DNA of 64,000 nt from Desulfocurvibacter africanus subsp. africanus DSM 2603. GTDB lineage: Bacteria; Desulfobacterota; Desulfovibrionia; Desulfovibrionales; Desulfovibrionaceae. Both the position numbers and the translations under genes were made by a program. The stretch spans positions 310,001-374,000 of the forward strand of contig NZ_AULZ01000001.1 in NCBI RefSeq assembly GCF_000422545.1. The letters run 5' to 3'. Shown in pieces: positions 33,831 through 43,150 of the stretch. Within the stretch, counting starts at the first letter, position 1. Every line of letters begins with the position of its first letter. The notes beneath the pieces were generated by a model. The model did not search any database and was not told the origin of the DNA. It saw only the letters and a list, made by a program, of their open reading frames with translations.

Positions 33831-34532
33831 TCACAACATACGCGACTGCTTGGGCTCGCCCTCCACGGCCCTGCTTTTGCGCTGGGCCAGCATCCAGTCG
33901 TACAGCTCCGGGTCGTCATAGGTCTGGGTCCAGGAGTCGTGTCCGACATCGGGATAGATCGTAAGGCGCACGTCTCCGCCGCAAAGCCGCAAGGCATCCA
34001 CGAGCTTGCAGGATTCCTCGGCCGGGACGACGGTGTCTTTCGCCCCATGAAAGGCCCACACGGGCACCTGCCGCAGGGCGCAGACCCGCTCCGGAAACCC
34101 CAGGGCTTCCGGCCCATAACCGCAGATGGGCACCACGGCGGCGAAGCGCTCCGGCCGTTCGGTGCCCAGGAACCAAGCCCCGAATCCGCCCATGCTGATA
34201 CCCGTGAGATAGATCCTGTCGGGATCCACTGGATGCTCGGCCATGACCGCCTCCAGCAGCTCTTCCACATGGCCCAGGTGCTGCTGCCAGGAAGACCACT
34301 CCGGGCATTGAGGCGAGACGAGCAGAAAGGGCAAATCCTTTGCATGGGCTTCGGCATGGCGAGGAAGCCCCTGGCGCAACAGCAGCCGCGGGTCGTCCCC
34401 ACGCTCGCCCGCGCCGTGCAGGAAAAACGCCAGGGGCCAGCCTCCTTCCAGAGCCCCTGACGGGAAATGCAGGAGGTACTGGAGCGTTACCCTCGAACCC
34501 GAGGGGTGGAACGCGCGGACAGAGTGGGCCAT
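33831..34532 (-). CDS. Alpha/beta hydrolase (prolyl-oligopeptidase/esterase type)
   Basis: 233-residue hydrolase with the nucleophile serine in GISMGGFG, acid in GAKDTVVP and histidine in VGHDSW. The LAFFLHGAGERG oxyanion strand is present. The fold is that of phospholipase/carboxylesterase-like serine hydrolases; the substrate is unknown. ATG at 34532 with GGAGG upstream overlaps the 3' end of the DUF72 gene by 46 bases. No signal peptide. Confidence 0.82.
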   Translation of the reverse strand: MAHSVRAFHPSGSRVTLQYLLHFPSGALEGGWPLAFFLHGAGERGDDPRLLLRQGLPRHAEAHAKDLPFLLVSPQCPEWSSWQQHLGHVEELLEAVMAEHPVDPDRIYLTGISMGGFGAWFLGTERPERFAAVVPICGYGPEALGFPERVCALRQVPVWAFHGAKDTVVPAEESCKLVDALRLCGGDVRLTIYPDVGHDSWTQTYDDPELYDWMLAQRKSRAVEGEPKQSRML

Positions 34533-35314
34533 ACGTCCTCCGTTGCGGCCAGGCCGTGCGCTTTGACGGCCACGCCGCCGGTCTTGACGTTCAACTCGGC
34601 AAGCAGGCGCAGGAGAGCGCGGGCGTCGTGCACCGCATGCCCTCCTTGATCGTTGTTGAAATAAGCGTACACGTCCCGACCGGCGGCCGTGTGGGCGGCC
34701 ATGCGCTTGGCGCCGTCCGCCAGAGTGCCGGGATCGTACCCGCCGTCGAAGCTGCCTCCGTGGAAGCGGTAGTAGACGAAATCAGCCGTGGCTTCGTCCG
34801 CATGGCCTGGAATCTTGTCATGCACCACCAGGGCCGCGCCATGGCGGCGCAGAATGGCCAGGGTATCGGACGAGAGCCAGTCCGTGTTGCGAAACTCCAC
34901 AGCCCAGCGCAGGTCCGATGGAGCTGCGGACAGAAAGGCCTCCAGCCTGGGCAAATTCGGGCGCATGGTGGGCGGGAGTTGCACAAGCACTGGTCCTAGA
35001 AGATCTCCAAGCAGGCGTGCACGCGACAGGAACGGCTCCAGGTGCTTGTCAGGCTCCAGGAGCCGCTTCTGATGCGTGGCGAAGCGGCTGTACTTGAGGG
35101 CATAGACAAATTTTGACGGAGCCTGCCCCCGCCAACGCTCGAAGGTCTCGGCGGTCGGAAGTCGGTAGAAGGTGTTGTTGACCTCCACCGTGGCGAAGCG
35201 CGCCGCGTAATAAAAGAACCACTGGGCCTTGGGCAGCGTGGAGGGGTAGAAAAGCCCCTTCCAATGGTCGTACTGCCAGCCCGAGGTGCCTACCAGGGCC
35301 AGGCCGCGACTCAT
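34487..35314 (-). CDS. DUF72 family protein
   Basis: 275-residue TIM-barrel protein of the DUF72 family (COG1801), function unestablished. GTSGWQYDHWKG is the hallmark start, with EVNNTFYRLP, AVEFRNTDWL and YYRFHG in order along the barrel. Start is the ATG at 35314 with AGGAG; 25 more residues could be read from upstream, without a ribosome binding site. The esterase gene follows with an overlap, so the two are probably cotranscribed. Confidence 0.85.
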   Translation of the reverse strand: MSRGLALVGTSGWQYDHWKGLFYPSTLPKAQWFFYYAARFATVEVNNTFYRLPTAETFERWRGQAPSKFVYALKYSRFATHQKRLLEPDKHLEPFLSRARLLGDLLGPVLVQLPPTMRPNLPRLEAFLSAAPSDLRWAVEFRNTDWLSSDTLAILRRHGAALVVHDKIPGHADEATADFVYYRFHGGSFDGGYDPGTLADGAKRMAAHTAAGRDVYAYFNNDQGGHAVHDARALLRLLAELNVKTGGVAVKAHGLAATEDVWPTLSARSTPRVRG

Positions 35315-35554
35315 GACGTCTCCTGCCACCCCCGTTGTTTCAGCGCTCCCGAGTAAGCGAGGCCATGCGCCACGAATCCCGCGGATCATTCAAAACGGCT
35401 GCATGTCGGGAAAGCCTGCGGGGTGCGGAGCATCCCTCGACTCGACTGCAAGCCACCGCTGGAATTCGTCGAACTTTGTCCGACATCCGCTGAATCGCGG
35501 GCAAACGGCGGGCCTTTCAGCCTGCCGTCTTGTGCGCACCTCGTCCCTGGCGGC

Positions 35555-35821
35555 CTATTCGATGAGCCCCCGGAAGCCTGGATCGGGTTTGAAAATGATG
35601 CCGCCTTCGCTGCTGGAGAACTCTCCCACGCCTTCGATGCGCTCGCTGCCGCTTTTTCCCACGTGCTTGGCCAGCCCGGCAAGGACGAGGGACACGGCGG
35701 TTCCGGCATCATCCGTGGTGTTAAAGGCATCCGGCAGGCCCTTCATGAGGTATATGGACAGGAAGTCCTTCAAGGGTTTGTCCGAATACAACAGGTCATG
35801 GGTATTTGCCCGTTCTTCCAT
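35555..35821 (-). CDS. Hypothetical 88-residue protein
   Basis: I do not recognise this protein. It is acidic and soluble, with LLYSDKPLKDFLSIYLMKGL in the first half and EGVGEFSSSEGG later, and no cysteine or membrane segment. AAGGAG precedes the ATG at 35821, which supports a real gene. It lies between the rubredoxin gene and DUF72. Confidence 0.55.
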   Translation of the reverse strand: MEERANTHDLLYSDKPLKDFLSIYLMKGLPDAFNTTDDAGTAVSLVLAGLAKHVGKSGSERIEGVGEFSSSEGGIIFKPDPGFRGLIE

Positions 35822-35887
35822 GGCTGCTCCTTACCCGACGCCGAAGGCGCGCGCAGGTTTTATTTTCGGTTGATCGCCAGTAGCCAA

Positions 35888-36211
35888 CTAGACCATTTTT
35901 CCCTTGGCCCGCTCGGCCACCGGGGAATAGCCTTCCACATCGCCGCTCGCGATGCGCTTTTCGATCTCATCCCACTGCTTGTCTTTCAGGCCGGGCCAGT
36001 TGCGCACGTTTTCCCACAGCACCGAACCGGGGCCGGCCAGGGGCTTGAAATCCTTCTTCTCGGCGCCACAAAAGGGGCAGGTCCAGTCGTCGGGAAGTTC
36101 ACCGAACTTCGTTCCGACCTTGATCCCGCGCTTGGGATCGCCCTCGTCGGGGTTGTAGACGTAGCCGCAGTAGTGCATCTGGCACTGGAACATTTCGTTG
36201 GCCTTGGCCAT
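35888..36211 (-). CDS. Rubredoxin with C-X4-C first knuckle
   Basis: 107-residue one-electron carrier. Its four iron cysteines are C10 and C15 (CQMHYC, two residues more than the usual C-X2-C) and C45 and C48 (CPFC). The [10 protein letters not shown] and DDWTCPFC landmarks are standard. An extension of about 50 residues follows the normal rubredoxin end. From memory, a Desulfovibrio desulfuricans rubredoxin with the same four-residue knuckle insert is known. Start ATG 36211 with GGAGG upstream; longer frames are shadows. Confidence 0.9.
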   Translation of the reverse strand: MAKANEMFQCQMHYCGYVYNPDEGDPKRGIKVGTKFGELPDDWTCPFCGAEKKDFKPLAGPGSVLWENVRNWPGLKDKQWDEIEKRIASGDVEGYSPVAERAKGKMV

Positions 36212-36472
36212 GGCATGCCTCCTTTGGATGCGTTCGCGCGATTGATCGGTCCCATTGGTCGGTTCCGCTGCCTTTCCGTTCTCGCACCATACGGATAATC
36301 GGGGGGTGCCTGCCATCGGACGGATTCGTCCCTTGCAGTAGGTTTCACACCGACGGGTTGTCCTCCGAAGAGTAAGCCCTTGGGCTTGCGGCCTACATGA
36401 TGTATGCTGCCATGTGTTCGAAGTGATGCGGATTGCATGGGCCAAATAACGGCCAGACAGCGGAGGTTGCAC

Positions 36473-36907
36473 ATGAGAGGACGCGCGCAAGAGAGCCTGA
36501 GGCAATGGCTGGCAAGGACGGACCTGCGACGGCTGGCGGCCGGGACGCAGTGCGTCTGGTACGTGCTGACAGGGTTGTGGAGCCTGGTGGACATCCACTC
36601 GTTCATGGCCGTGACCGGGCCCAAGACGGACATATGGCTCGTGCGTACAGTGGGCGCGCTGGTCATCGTCATCGGCTCGGTCCTCGGCATGGCCGCAATA
36701 CGTCGGCGCATCGGCCTGCAGGAAATGGCCTTGGGCGTAGGCTCGGCCTTGGCTCTGGCCGTGGTGGAAATCGGCTATGCGGCCACGGGCGTCATCTCGC
36801 CCATCTACCTTATCGACGGCGTGGTCGAGCTGGTCCTGCTCGGCCTGTGGTTCGCGGGCTGGGTGCGCGGCGGAGCCGCTCAGCCTGGGGTCGGCTCAAT
36901 GCAGTGA
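36473..36907 (+). CDS. Small four-helix membrane protein
   Basis: 144-residue protein with four hydrophobic segments (residues about 22-42, 50-75, 85-105, 110-135), cytosolic Arg-rich N-terminus ([19 protein letters not shown]). The family is not known to me. GGAGG lies eight bases before the ATG at 36473. It is divergent from the rubredoxin gene and 90 bases before the Cys-cluster gene. Confidence 0.65.
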   Translation: MRGRAQESLRQWLARTDLRRLAAGTQCVWYVLTGLWSLVDIHSFMAVTGPKTDIWLVRTVGALVIVIGSVLGMAAIRRRIGLQEMALGVGSALALAVVEIGYAATGVISPIYLIDGVVELVLLGLWFAGWVRGGAAQPGVGSMQ

Positions 36908-36998
36908 CAGAGCATGGACTGTTGTGGCATTGAAGAGTCCTGCCAAGTAATACGACCCCAGGACTTTCAACCCGCGGCGCGGCATAAGCCTGCGCCGG

Positions 36999-37694
36999 AT
37001 GGATGCCATGGACAGTTGCAAGCGTTGCGGAACATGCTGCCGCAAGGGCGGCCCAAGCCTGCATGCCCAGGATCACGCGCTGGTGGAAAAAGGCCTGCTC
37101 AATCGCTCGGACCTTGTCACGCTGCGCAAGGGCGAGTTGGCTTTCGATCCCATCCAGGACCAGGTGCTGCCTTTGGGCAACGAACTCATCAAGATCAAGG
37201 GCCAGGGAAAATCCTGGGTCTGCCGTTTTCTGGAACCGACACACTCTTGCCGCATCTATGATTGCCGGCCCGTCGAGTGCCAGGCACTGCTTTGCTGGAA
37301 CACGGAGCAGCTCGAATCGGTCTATGACAAGGACCGGCTCACGCGCGCCGACCTCTTTGCCCCTGAAAGCGGCCTGCCCGCGATTATCGAGGAGCACGAA
37401 GCCAAGTGTCCGTACTCCAAGGTGCTGGAACTGGCCGAGCAGGCCGTGGCCGGCAAGGGCAATTCAATCAAGGAGCTGGCTGCCCTGGCCGAGTACGACC
37501 GCAGCCTGCGCGCGCTGCTCGTGCAGAAGGCCGGCGCCATGATCAGCGAGCTGGATCTCATCCTCGGCCGCGACGTGTTGGCCACCCTACCCGCCCTGGG
37601 TCTGACCCTGGTGCGCAAGGACAGCAAGACGTATCAAGTCATTCGCAGCAAAAAGCAGGGCATGGGCCCCGGAAGAGCCCTCTGGAAGCCCTGA
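36999..37694 (+). CDS. YkgJ-family cysteine cluster protein
   Basis: 231-residue protein with two cysteine groups, CKRCGTCCRKGGP at residue 7 and CRFLEPTHSCRIYDCRPVEC near residue 75, as in the YkgJ family (Fe/S or Zn cluster of unknown function). Start ATG 36999, or 37008 three codons on; neither has a strong ribosome binding site. A CoA-disulfide reductase gene follows 33 bases downstream, likely one transcript. Confidence 0.82.
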   Translation: MDAMDSCKRCGTCCRKGGPSLHAQDHALVEKGLLNRSDLVTLRKGELAFDPIQDQVLPLGNELIKIKGQGKSWVCRFLEPTHSCRIYDCRPVECQALLCWNTEQLESVYDKDRLTRADLFAPESGLPAIIEEHEAKCPYSKVLELAEQAVAGKGNSIKELAALAEYDRSLRALLVQKAGAMISELDLILGRDVLATLPALGLTLVRKDSKTYQVIRSKKQGMGPGRALWKP

Positions 37695-37727
37695 GCGTAA
37701 TCGCCTTCAACTAGGAGCCTTCCCGAC

Positions 37728-39458
37728 ATGTCACGCAAGATCGTCATCATCGGCGCGGTGGCGCTTGGCCCAAAGGTCGCCTGCCGCGCAAGGCGAATTG
37801 ACCCCGATGCCGATATCGTCATGCTCGACCGCGACAGCTATATTTCCTACGGCGGCTGCGGCATCCCCTACTACGTGGGCGGTGACGTGGCCGATATCGA
37901 CGGCCTCTTGTCCACTGCCTATCACGCGCGGCGCGACGCCGCCTTCTTCGAGAACACCAAGCGGGTGCGCGCGCTCACCGAGACCGAAGCCCTGGAGATC
38001 GACCGGGCCGGCAGGCGAGTGCGCGTAAAGGACCTGAAGAGCGGGCAGGAGTCCTGGCTGGATTATGACACGCTCGTGCTGGCCACTGGCAGCACCCCGG
38101 TCATCCCGCCCATCGAGGGCCGCGACCTGCCCGGAGTCATGGCCGTGGCCAACCTGCACCAGGCCAAATGGATCAAGGAGAGCGTGCAGCGCGGCCAGGT
38201 CGAGAGCGCCGTCATCGTGGGAGGCGGGGCCATCGGCCTCGAGATGGCCGAGGCGTTCGCGGACCTGTGGGGCATCCAGACCACGGTCATCGAGATGCAG
38301 CCGCACGTCCTGCCGCAGGCCCTGGGGCCGGACATGGCCCGGCTGGTGGAGAACTCCTTCACCGCGGCCGGCGTGTCCATCCTGACTGGCGAGCGCGCCG
38401 CGCGCATCGTGGGCGACGCTGAAAACGGCGTGCAGGCCCTGGAGACGGCTTCAGGCAAGCGGCTGGATTGCCAGCTGGTCATCCTGGCCGTGGGCGCGCG
38501 CCCCAACAGCGAGCTGGCGCGCAAGGCCGGCCTGGCCGTCGGCCGCTTCGGCGGCGTGCTCGTGGACCGGCGCATGCGCTCCTCAGACCCCAATATCTTT
38601 GCTGGCGGCGACTGCGTGGAACTGCCCCACGCCCTGAGCGGCAACACGGTCCACATGCCGCTCGGCTCCATGGCCAACCGCCAGGGCCGGGTCATCGGGG
38701 CCAACGTGACCGGAAGCCACGCCGAATTCCCGCCCGTGCTGGGATCCTTCTGCATGAAGGCCTTCGAAGCCGGCGTGGCCCGCGCCGGCCTGACCGAAGC
38801 CCAGGCCCTGGACGCGGGCTACAAGCCGGCTTCGGCCACCGTGGCCATGCATGATCGAGCGCACTTCTATCCCACGGCGAAAATCATGTACCTGAGGCTC
38901 ATCGCCGACCGCGTCACGCGACGGGTGCTGGGCATCGAGGCCTTCGGCGCCAATGGCGACGCGGTCAAGGGGCGCGTGGACGCCGTGGCCGCGGCCATGC
39001 GATTCGGGGCCACGCTGGAGGATGTGTCCAACCTGGAGGTGGCCTACGCTCCGCCCTATGCCCAGGCCATGGATATTCTCAACGCCGCAGCCAACGTGGT
39101 GCAGAATGTTGTCGAGGGCGTCAATGCGGCCATGCCCATGGGAGAGTTCCTGCGGGATTTCGAGGCCGGCAAATTCAAGGTCCTGGACGTGCGCGGAGCA
39201 GCCAATGCCGCGTCGTACATAGAAAAATTTGGTGACAGATGGCTGAACATCCCCGGCGAGGAACTGGCGGCGCGCCTGGAGGAGGTCGATCCGGAGCAGC
39301 CGTTGGTGCTCTTCTGCAACTCGGGCCAGCGCTCCTACGAAGCCCAACGCACCATGGCCTCGCGCGGACTGCCCGTGGCGCGCAACGTCGAGGGCGGCCA
39401 TCTGCTGCTCAGCGCCTTGGACAAGGCATTCCTGGGCCAGGGCGAGGACGAGAAATAG
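37728..39458 (+). CDS. CoA-disulfide reductase-type flavoprotein with C-terminal rhodanese domain
   Basis: 576 residues. An FAD/NAD(P)H pyridine nucleotide-disulfide oxidoreductase (residues 1-450) is fused to a rhodanese domain (475-570). The redox cysteine is in YGGCGIPYY near residue 44, with ATGSTPVIPP, GGGAIGLEMAEAF and FAGGDCVELPH. The rhodanese cysteine is in LFCNSGQRSYEA. Such CoADR-RHD proteins reduce CoA-disulfides or polysulfides. The first nucleotide motif is GAVALGPK. A good terminator follows (39489). Upstream neighbour is the Cys-cluster gene. Confidence 0.92.
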   Translation: MSRKIVIIGAVALGPKVACRARRIDPDADIVMLDRDSYISYGGCGIPYYVGGDVADIDGLLSTAYHARRDAAFFENTKRVRALTETEALEIDRAGRRVRVKDLKSGQESWLDYDTLVLATGSTPVIPPIEGRDLPGVMAVANLHQAKWIKESVQRGQVESAVIVGGGAIGLEMAEAFADLWGIQTTVIEMQPHVLPQALGPDMARLVENSFTAAGVSILTGERAARIVGDAENGVQALETASGKRLDCQLVILAVGARPNSELARKAGLAVGRFGGVLVDRRMRSSDPNIFAGGDCVELPHALSGNTVHMPLGSMANRQGRVIGANVTGSHAEFPPVLGSFCMKAFEAGVARAGLTEAQALDAGYKPASATVAMHDRAHFYPTAKIMYLRLIADRVTRRVLGIEAFGANGDAVKGRVDAVAAAMRFGATLEDVSNLEVAYAPPYAQAMDILNAAANVVQNVVEGVNAAMPMGEFLRDFEAGKFKVLDVRGAANAASYIEKFGDRWLNIPGEELAARLEEVDPEQPLVLFCNSGQRSYEAQRTMASRGLPVARNVEGGHLLLSALDKAFLGQGEDEK

Positions 39459-39488
39459 CCGCAAGCCTGCGCGCATATGTCATAACGA

Positions 39489-39526
39489 GCGCGCCCTGGC
39501 CGGGATAACCGGTCGGGGCGCGCTTT
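39489..39526 (+). terminator. Terminator after CoA-disulfide reductase gene
   Basis: GCGCGCCCTGGCCGGGATAA followed by the complementary arm GGTCGGGGCGCGC and CTTTTCAC. Confidence 0.8.
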
Positions 39527-39581
39527 TCACGTAGCGGCCTGGACCTTGGCCATGCTGCTTAAAAAGGTCGCAAATAAACTG

Positions 39582-39648
39582 CGCGGGTCCAGGGGCGCGT
39601 CCGCCCCCTGGTGGGTGAGGACTGGGGAGGGCAAAGCCCTTCCCAGCT
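39582..39648 (+). repeat. Repeat family 1, copy 4
   Basis: GCGGGTCCAGGGGCGCGTCC followed by GCCCCCTGGTGGGTGAGG and GGGGAGGGC..GCCCTTCCC. It is preceded by GCAAATAAACTG, a flank also present before copy 5. Confidence 0.8.
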
Positions 39649-39672
39649 CTTATGCAATCTACTCTGGGGTAA

Positions 39673-40173
39673 TCAATCCGCAGCCCGAGACTTGGCGAAG
39701 CGATCGTCCGAGCGGGTCGCGCCTACATCGGCCTGGCTCTTCTCGGCCCAGCCCGCGCGGGCCTCAGGCACGGCATCGAAAGCCGGCATATAGGGTTTGA
39801 TGTCCAGGAGCGGCGTGCCATCGAGCACGTCCACGCCTGCAATGCGCAGCACGTTGCCGGATACGCCCAGTACGCGCACCACGGACAGGCCTATGGGATT
39901 GGGCCGCCTCGGGGCGCGCGTGGAAAACAAGCCGCGCGGCGTATTGTCCAAAAACGGCGTAACAGTAAGCGCATAGCCCTGGCTGCCGTGGAAATGATAG
40001 ATCAGATAGGCGTGCGAGAAGCCTTCCAGATCGGCCAGCCCCTGCGCGTACTGCGGGTCGAGCACGGCTTGTCCCTCGGCGTCCCTGGCGCCGGCGGGCT
40101 GGATGGGCATGCCTTCCAGGCTGGTCCAGGGCGAGTGCACGATACCGATGGGCCGCAGAATTAATTCGTTCAT
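39673..40173 (-). CDS. trmO: tRNA (N6-threonylcarbamoyladenosine37-N6)-methyltransferase TrmO
   Basis: 166-residue stand-alone TrmO/TsaA. PIGIVHSP, SHAYLIYHFH, RAPRRPNPIGLSVVRV and DGTPLLDIKPY are diagnostic. It methylates N6 of t6A at position 37 of tRNAs. A second, fused TrmO domain is at 19042-20037. The ATG at 40173 overlaps the stop of the preceding gene by four bases. Confidence 0.92.
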   Translation of the reverse strand: MNELILRPIGIVHSPWTSLEGMPIQPAGARDAEGQAVLDPQYAQGLADLEGFSHAYLIYHFHGSQGYALTVTPFLDNTPRGLFSTRAPRRPNPIGLSVVRVLGVSGNVLRIAGVDVLDGTPLLDIKPYMPAFDAVPEARAGWAEKSQADVGATRSDDRFAKSRAAD

Positions 40174-40658
40174 TTCTCTCCGTTCTCCTTGCGCACGCCG
40201 ATCTTATCCAGCCATGATTCGCTGAAGCCCATGGAGATGGACACTTCCATGCCGCCCTCCAGGGAATAGTTCTTGAGCGACTGGATAAACTCGCCCGTGG
40301 CATTGTTGATAAGCTGTATGGCGTAGCGGTCGGGATTCGTCTTGACCCGTATGAGCTTGACCTGCGTGCCCGGGTGGCAGTGCTTTTCCTTGAGCGAGTA
40401 CTCCTGCGGCCCGCCCTCCCATTTGGGAGCCTGATTCTCGGCCTCCACCAGGCCGGCCTTGAGCTCGATCATGCGCACCAGGTGGAAGACCTCCTCCGAA
40501 ACCCTGCGCCGCTCCTCGGGCTCCATGGCCGCCAGAACTTCTGGAACCGCAAGTTCCTTCCAACGGTCCGCGGCGTCCCACAATATATGTTCCATGAAAA
40601 CCCTTGCAAAATCGCGGGGCGACAGCTCGCCGCCCTTGCCGAAAGGATGGCCGATCAT
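40170..40658 (-). CDS. Hypothetical protein coupled to trmO
   Basis: 162-residue soluble protein of unknown function. The start, GKGGELSPRDFARVFMEHIL, is followed by an alpha-helical part, then a beta-rich C-terminal half (VKLIRVKTNPDRYAIQLINN) with GGMEVSISMGF. ATG at 40658 has GGAG..GGCGAG upstream and its end overlaps trmO (ATGA), so the two are translated together. No metal or nucleotide motif. Confidence 0.65.
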   Translation of the reverse strand: MIGHPFGKGGELSPRDFARVFMEHILWDAADRWKELAVPEVLAAMEPEERRRVSEEVFHLVRMIELKAGLVEAENQAPKWEGGPQEYSLKEKHCHPGTQVKLIRVKTNPDRYAIQLINNATGEFIQSLKNYSLEGGMEVSISMGFSESWLDKIGVRKENGEK

Positions 40659-40851
40659 CTCGCCTCTCCGGGTGGCTTATGTTGCGGCCTGGATTATTCC
40701 ATGCCGGACAAGCCTGTAACATGTCCCAACGCTATGCAAAAGAGGACCGGCTTCGAGCCCCGCAAGCCCTCTCGTGACATTTCACGGTGCAAACGATAAG
40801 CTTTGCATGCAGGCGCGTGCTGCAACGCCCGCGCGGCTTGCAGAGGAAATC

Positions 40852-42021
40852 ATGACCAGGAATAAGTTGCTGGACTTGCGCAAGTTCGTCGCGCCGGAGT
40901 TCGTTTTCGGCGATGGCGCGGCCGGTCTGGCCGGCCGATATGCCAGAAATCTCGGCGCGCGCCGCGTGCTGGTGGTTACGGACGCGGGCGTGATCCGCCA
41001 CGGTTGTGCCGGGCTGGTGCTGGAGAGCCTCGCGCGCGAAGGCCTGCCCGGCGTGGTCTTCCAGGAGGTCTCGTCCAATCCGCGCGACTGTGAAGTCATG
41101 GCCGGAGCGGAAACCTGCCTGCGCGAGGGCTGCGACGCCATCGTTGCCGTGGGCGGCGGCAGCCCCATGGACTGCGCCAAGGGCATCGGCATCGTGGTCA
41201 CCAACGAGCGGCACATCAGCTCCTTCGAGGGCGTGGACAATGTGCCCAGGCCGGGCCTGCCGCTCATCTGCGTGCCCACCACGTCCGGCAGCTCGGCCGA
41301 CGTGTCCCAGTTCGCCATCGTCAGCGATACAAGCCGCAGGCTCAAGCTCGCCATCGTCAGCAAGACCGTGGTCCCGGACGCAGCGCTCATCGATCCCCGC
41401 ACCACAACGACCATGGGCTACGAACTCACGGCCCATACGGGTCTGGACGCACTGACCCACGCCGTGGAAGCCTACGCGTCGAACGCAAGCTCGCCGGTCA
41501 CGGACCTGCACGCTCTGGAGGCCGTCCGCCTGGTGTCCGCCAACCTGCTGGCGGCCATGCGCGCTCCCCATGACCTTGAAGCCAGGGCGCGCATGATGCT
41601 CGGCAGCCTGTACGCCGGGCTGGCCTTCTCCAACGCCATTCTCGGGGCCGTGCACGCCCTGGCCCACGGCCTGGGCGGCCTGCTGGATTTGCCGCACGGC
41701 CTGTGCAACGCCATTCTCCTTGAGCATGTGGTCGCGGCCAATTACGAGACCGCGCCCGGGCGCTACCGCAACATAGGGCTGGCCCTGGGCGCGGCCATGC
41801 CCGAGGTCGGCGACCACTCCGGCGGCAGGCAGGCCCTGTTGGAGGCTCTGCGCCGGCTCACGCGCGAAGCAGGCGTGAACTGCCGTTTGTCTGAGCTGGG
41901 CGTGCAGCGCGAGGACCTGCCCGAGCTGGCTGCCAAGGCTTTGTGCGATCCATGCCTCGTCACCAATCCCCGCCCCTTTACCATTGAGGATATCGTCGGC
42001 ATTTATGAGAAAGCCCTATGA
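40852..42021 (+). CDS. Iron-containing alcohol dehydrogenase (group III)
   Basis: 389-residue NAD(P)-dependent Fe-dependent alcohol dehydrogenase. VAVGGGSPMDCAKG is the nucleotide loop, and HAVEAY plus HALAHGLGG (histidines near residues 270-280) and LPHGLCNAI are iron-ligand segments. It can oxidise or reduce short alcohols and aldehydes; substrate unknown. ATG at 40852 has GAGGAA upstream. Its 3' end overlaps the histidine kinase start by 17 bases. Confidence 0.92.
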   Translation: MTRNKLLDLRKFVAPEFVFGDGAAGLAGRYARNLGARRVLVVTDAGVIRHGCAGLVLESLAREGLPGVVFQEVSSNPRDCEVMAGAETCLREGCDAIVAVGGGSPMDCAKGIGIVVTNERHISSFEGVDNVPRPGLPLICVPTTSGSSADVSQFAIVSDTSRRLKLAIVSKTVVPDAALIDPRTTTTMGYELTAHTGLDALTHAVEAYASNASSPVTDLHALEAVRLVSANLLAAMRAPHDLEARARMMLGSLYAGLAFSNAILGAVHALAHGLGGLLDLPHGLCNAILLEHVVAANYETAPGRYRNIGLALGAAMPEVGDHSGGRQALLEALRRLTREAGVNCRLSELGVQREDLPELAAKALCDPCLVTNPRPFTIEDIVGIYEKAL

Positions 42022-43150
42022 TCAGGAGTCGGAACGCTTAAGACAACCCCAGGCAAGGCCGGATACCCGGCTGCGCGAGAAGCTTATCGGCCTGGGCGAA
42101 ACGTCCATGCGCAAGAGCTACTATCCGGAGCTCAAGGAGCGTATGGAGGATCTCGAACGCTTTCGCGCCCTGCTGGATCAGGTTTCGGACGCCATTTTGC
42201 TTGTGAACTTGGAAACCCTGCGGATAGCCGACGCCAATGGCGCCGCCGGGGATCTGCTGGGCCGCGCGCGCGACAGCCTCCTGGGCCTCAGGCTGGACAA
42301 GCTCATGCCACCCGAGACCACGCAGGCCATGGACGACTTCCTGTGCTCGGGCCAGGTGGAGAGCTTCGTGGAATCCACGCTGCCCGCTGCGGGAGGTCGA
42401 ATGCACGACGCGCCGGTGGAAATCGTCCTGCGCGTGGTGCCCTTTGGCAGCGTACCTTACATGGTGGCCGTGGCCCGCGACGTGAGCGAACGCAAGCTGA
42501 ACGAGGGGCGACTGCGGGACTCCCTGCGCGAAAAGGAAGTCCTGCTCAAGGAGATCCACCATCGGGTCAAGAACAACCTGCAAACCATTTCCAGTCTGCT
42601 CAGCTTGCAAGCCCAGGTCCTGGACGATCCGGCTGTGGCTGAACTGTTTCGCGAGAGCCAGAACCGCATCCAGTCCATGGCCCTGGTGCACGAGCGGCTG
42701 TACCAAGCCGATGACCTGTCCAGCGTGGATTTCGACAGCTATCTGTCCAGCGTCATCTCCTTCCTCATGCAGTCCTACCGTCGGAACAGCTCCTCCGTGC
42801 GCTTGATCAAGGACCTGGAAGATCTGGCCCTGCCCGTGACTGTGGCCATTCCCTGCGGCCTAATGGTCAACGAGCTGCTCTCCAACAGCCTCAAGTACGC
42901 CTTTCCGGACGGGCGCGCTGGAGCCATCGAGGTCTCCTTCCGCCGCGACGGCGACCGCTATGTACTCCGAGTGGCCGACGACGGCGTAGGTCTGCCGCCG
43001 GACATCGACCCGCTGGACACCTCCAGCCTGGGACTCAAGCTCGTGCTGACCCTGGTGCGCCAGCTCAAGGGCAACCTGGACATCCAACCCGCGCCCGGAG
43101 CGAGCTTCCACATCGCTTTCCCCTGCGAGCAGGGCAAAACCTCCCGATAG
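42005..43150 (+). CDS. HisKA_2-type sensor histidine kinase
   Basis: 381-residue soluble kinase. A PAS-like input domain (about 45-165, ILLVNLETLRIADANGAAGD) precedes the dimerisation domain with the phospho-histidine in EIHHRVKNNLQ (near 184), then an ATPase domain with NELLSNSLKYAF and DDGVGLP. HisKA_2 kinases usually work with separate regulators; none is adjacent. The ATG at 42005 lies inside the alcohol dehydrogenase gene end, so translational coupling is likely. No transmembrane segment is seen. Confidence 0.88.
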   Translation: MRKPYDQESERLRQPQARPDTRLREKLIGLGETSMRKSYYPELKERMEDLERFRALLDQVSDAILLVNLETLRIADANGAAGDLLGRARDSLLGLRLDKLMPPETTQAMDDFLCSGQVESFVESTLPAAGGRMHDAPVEIVLRVVPFGSVPYMVAVARDVSERKLNEGRLRDSLREKEVLLKEIHHRVKNNLQTISSLLSLQAQVLDDPAVAELFRESQNRIQSMALVHERLYQADDLSSVDFDSYLSSVISFLMQSYRRNSSSVRLIKDLEDLALPVTVAIPCGLMVNELLSNSLKYAFPDGRAGAIEVSFRRDGDRYVLRVADDGVGLPPDIDPLDTSSLGLKLVLTLVRQLKGNLDIQPAPGASFHIAFPCEQGKTSR

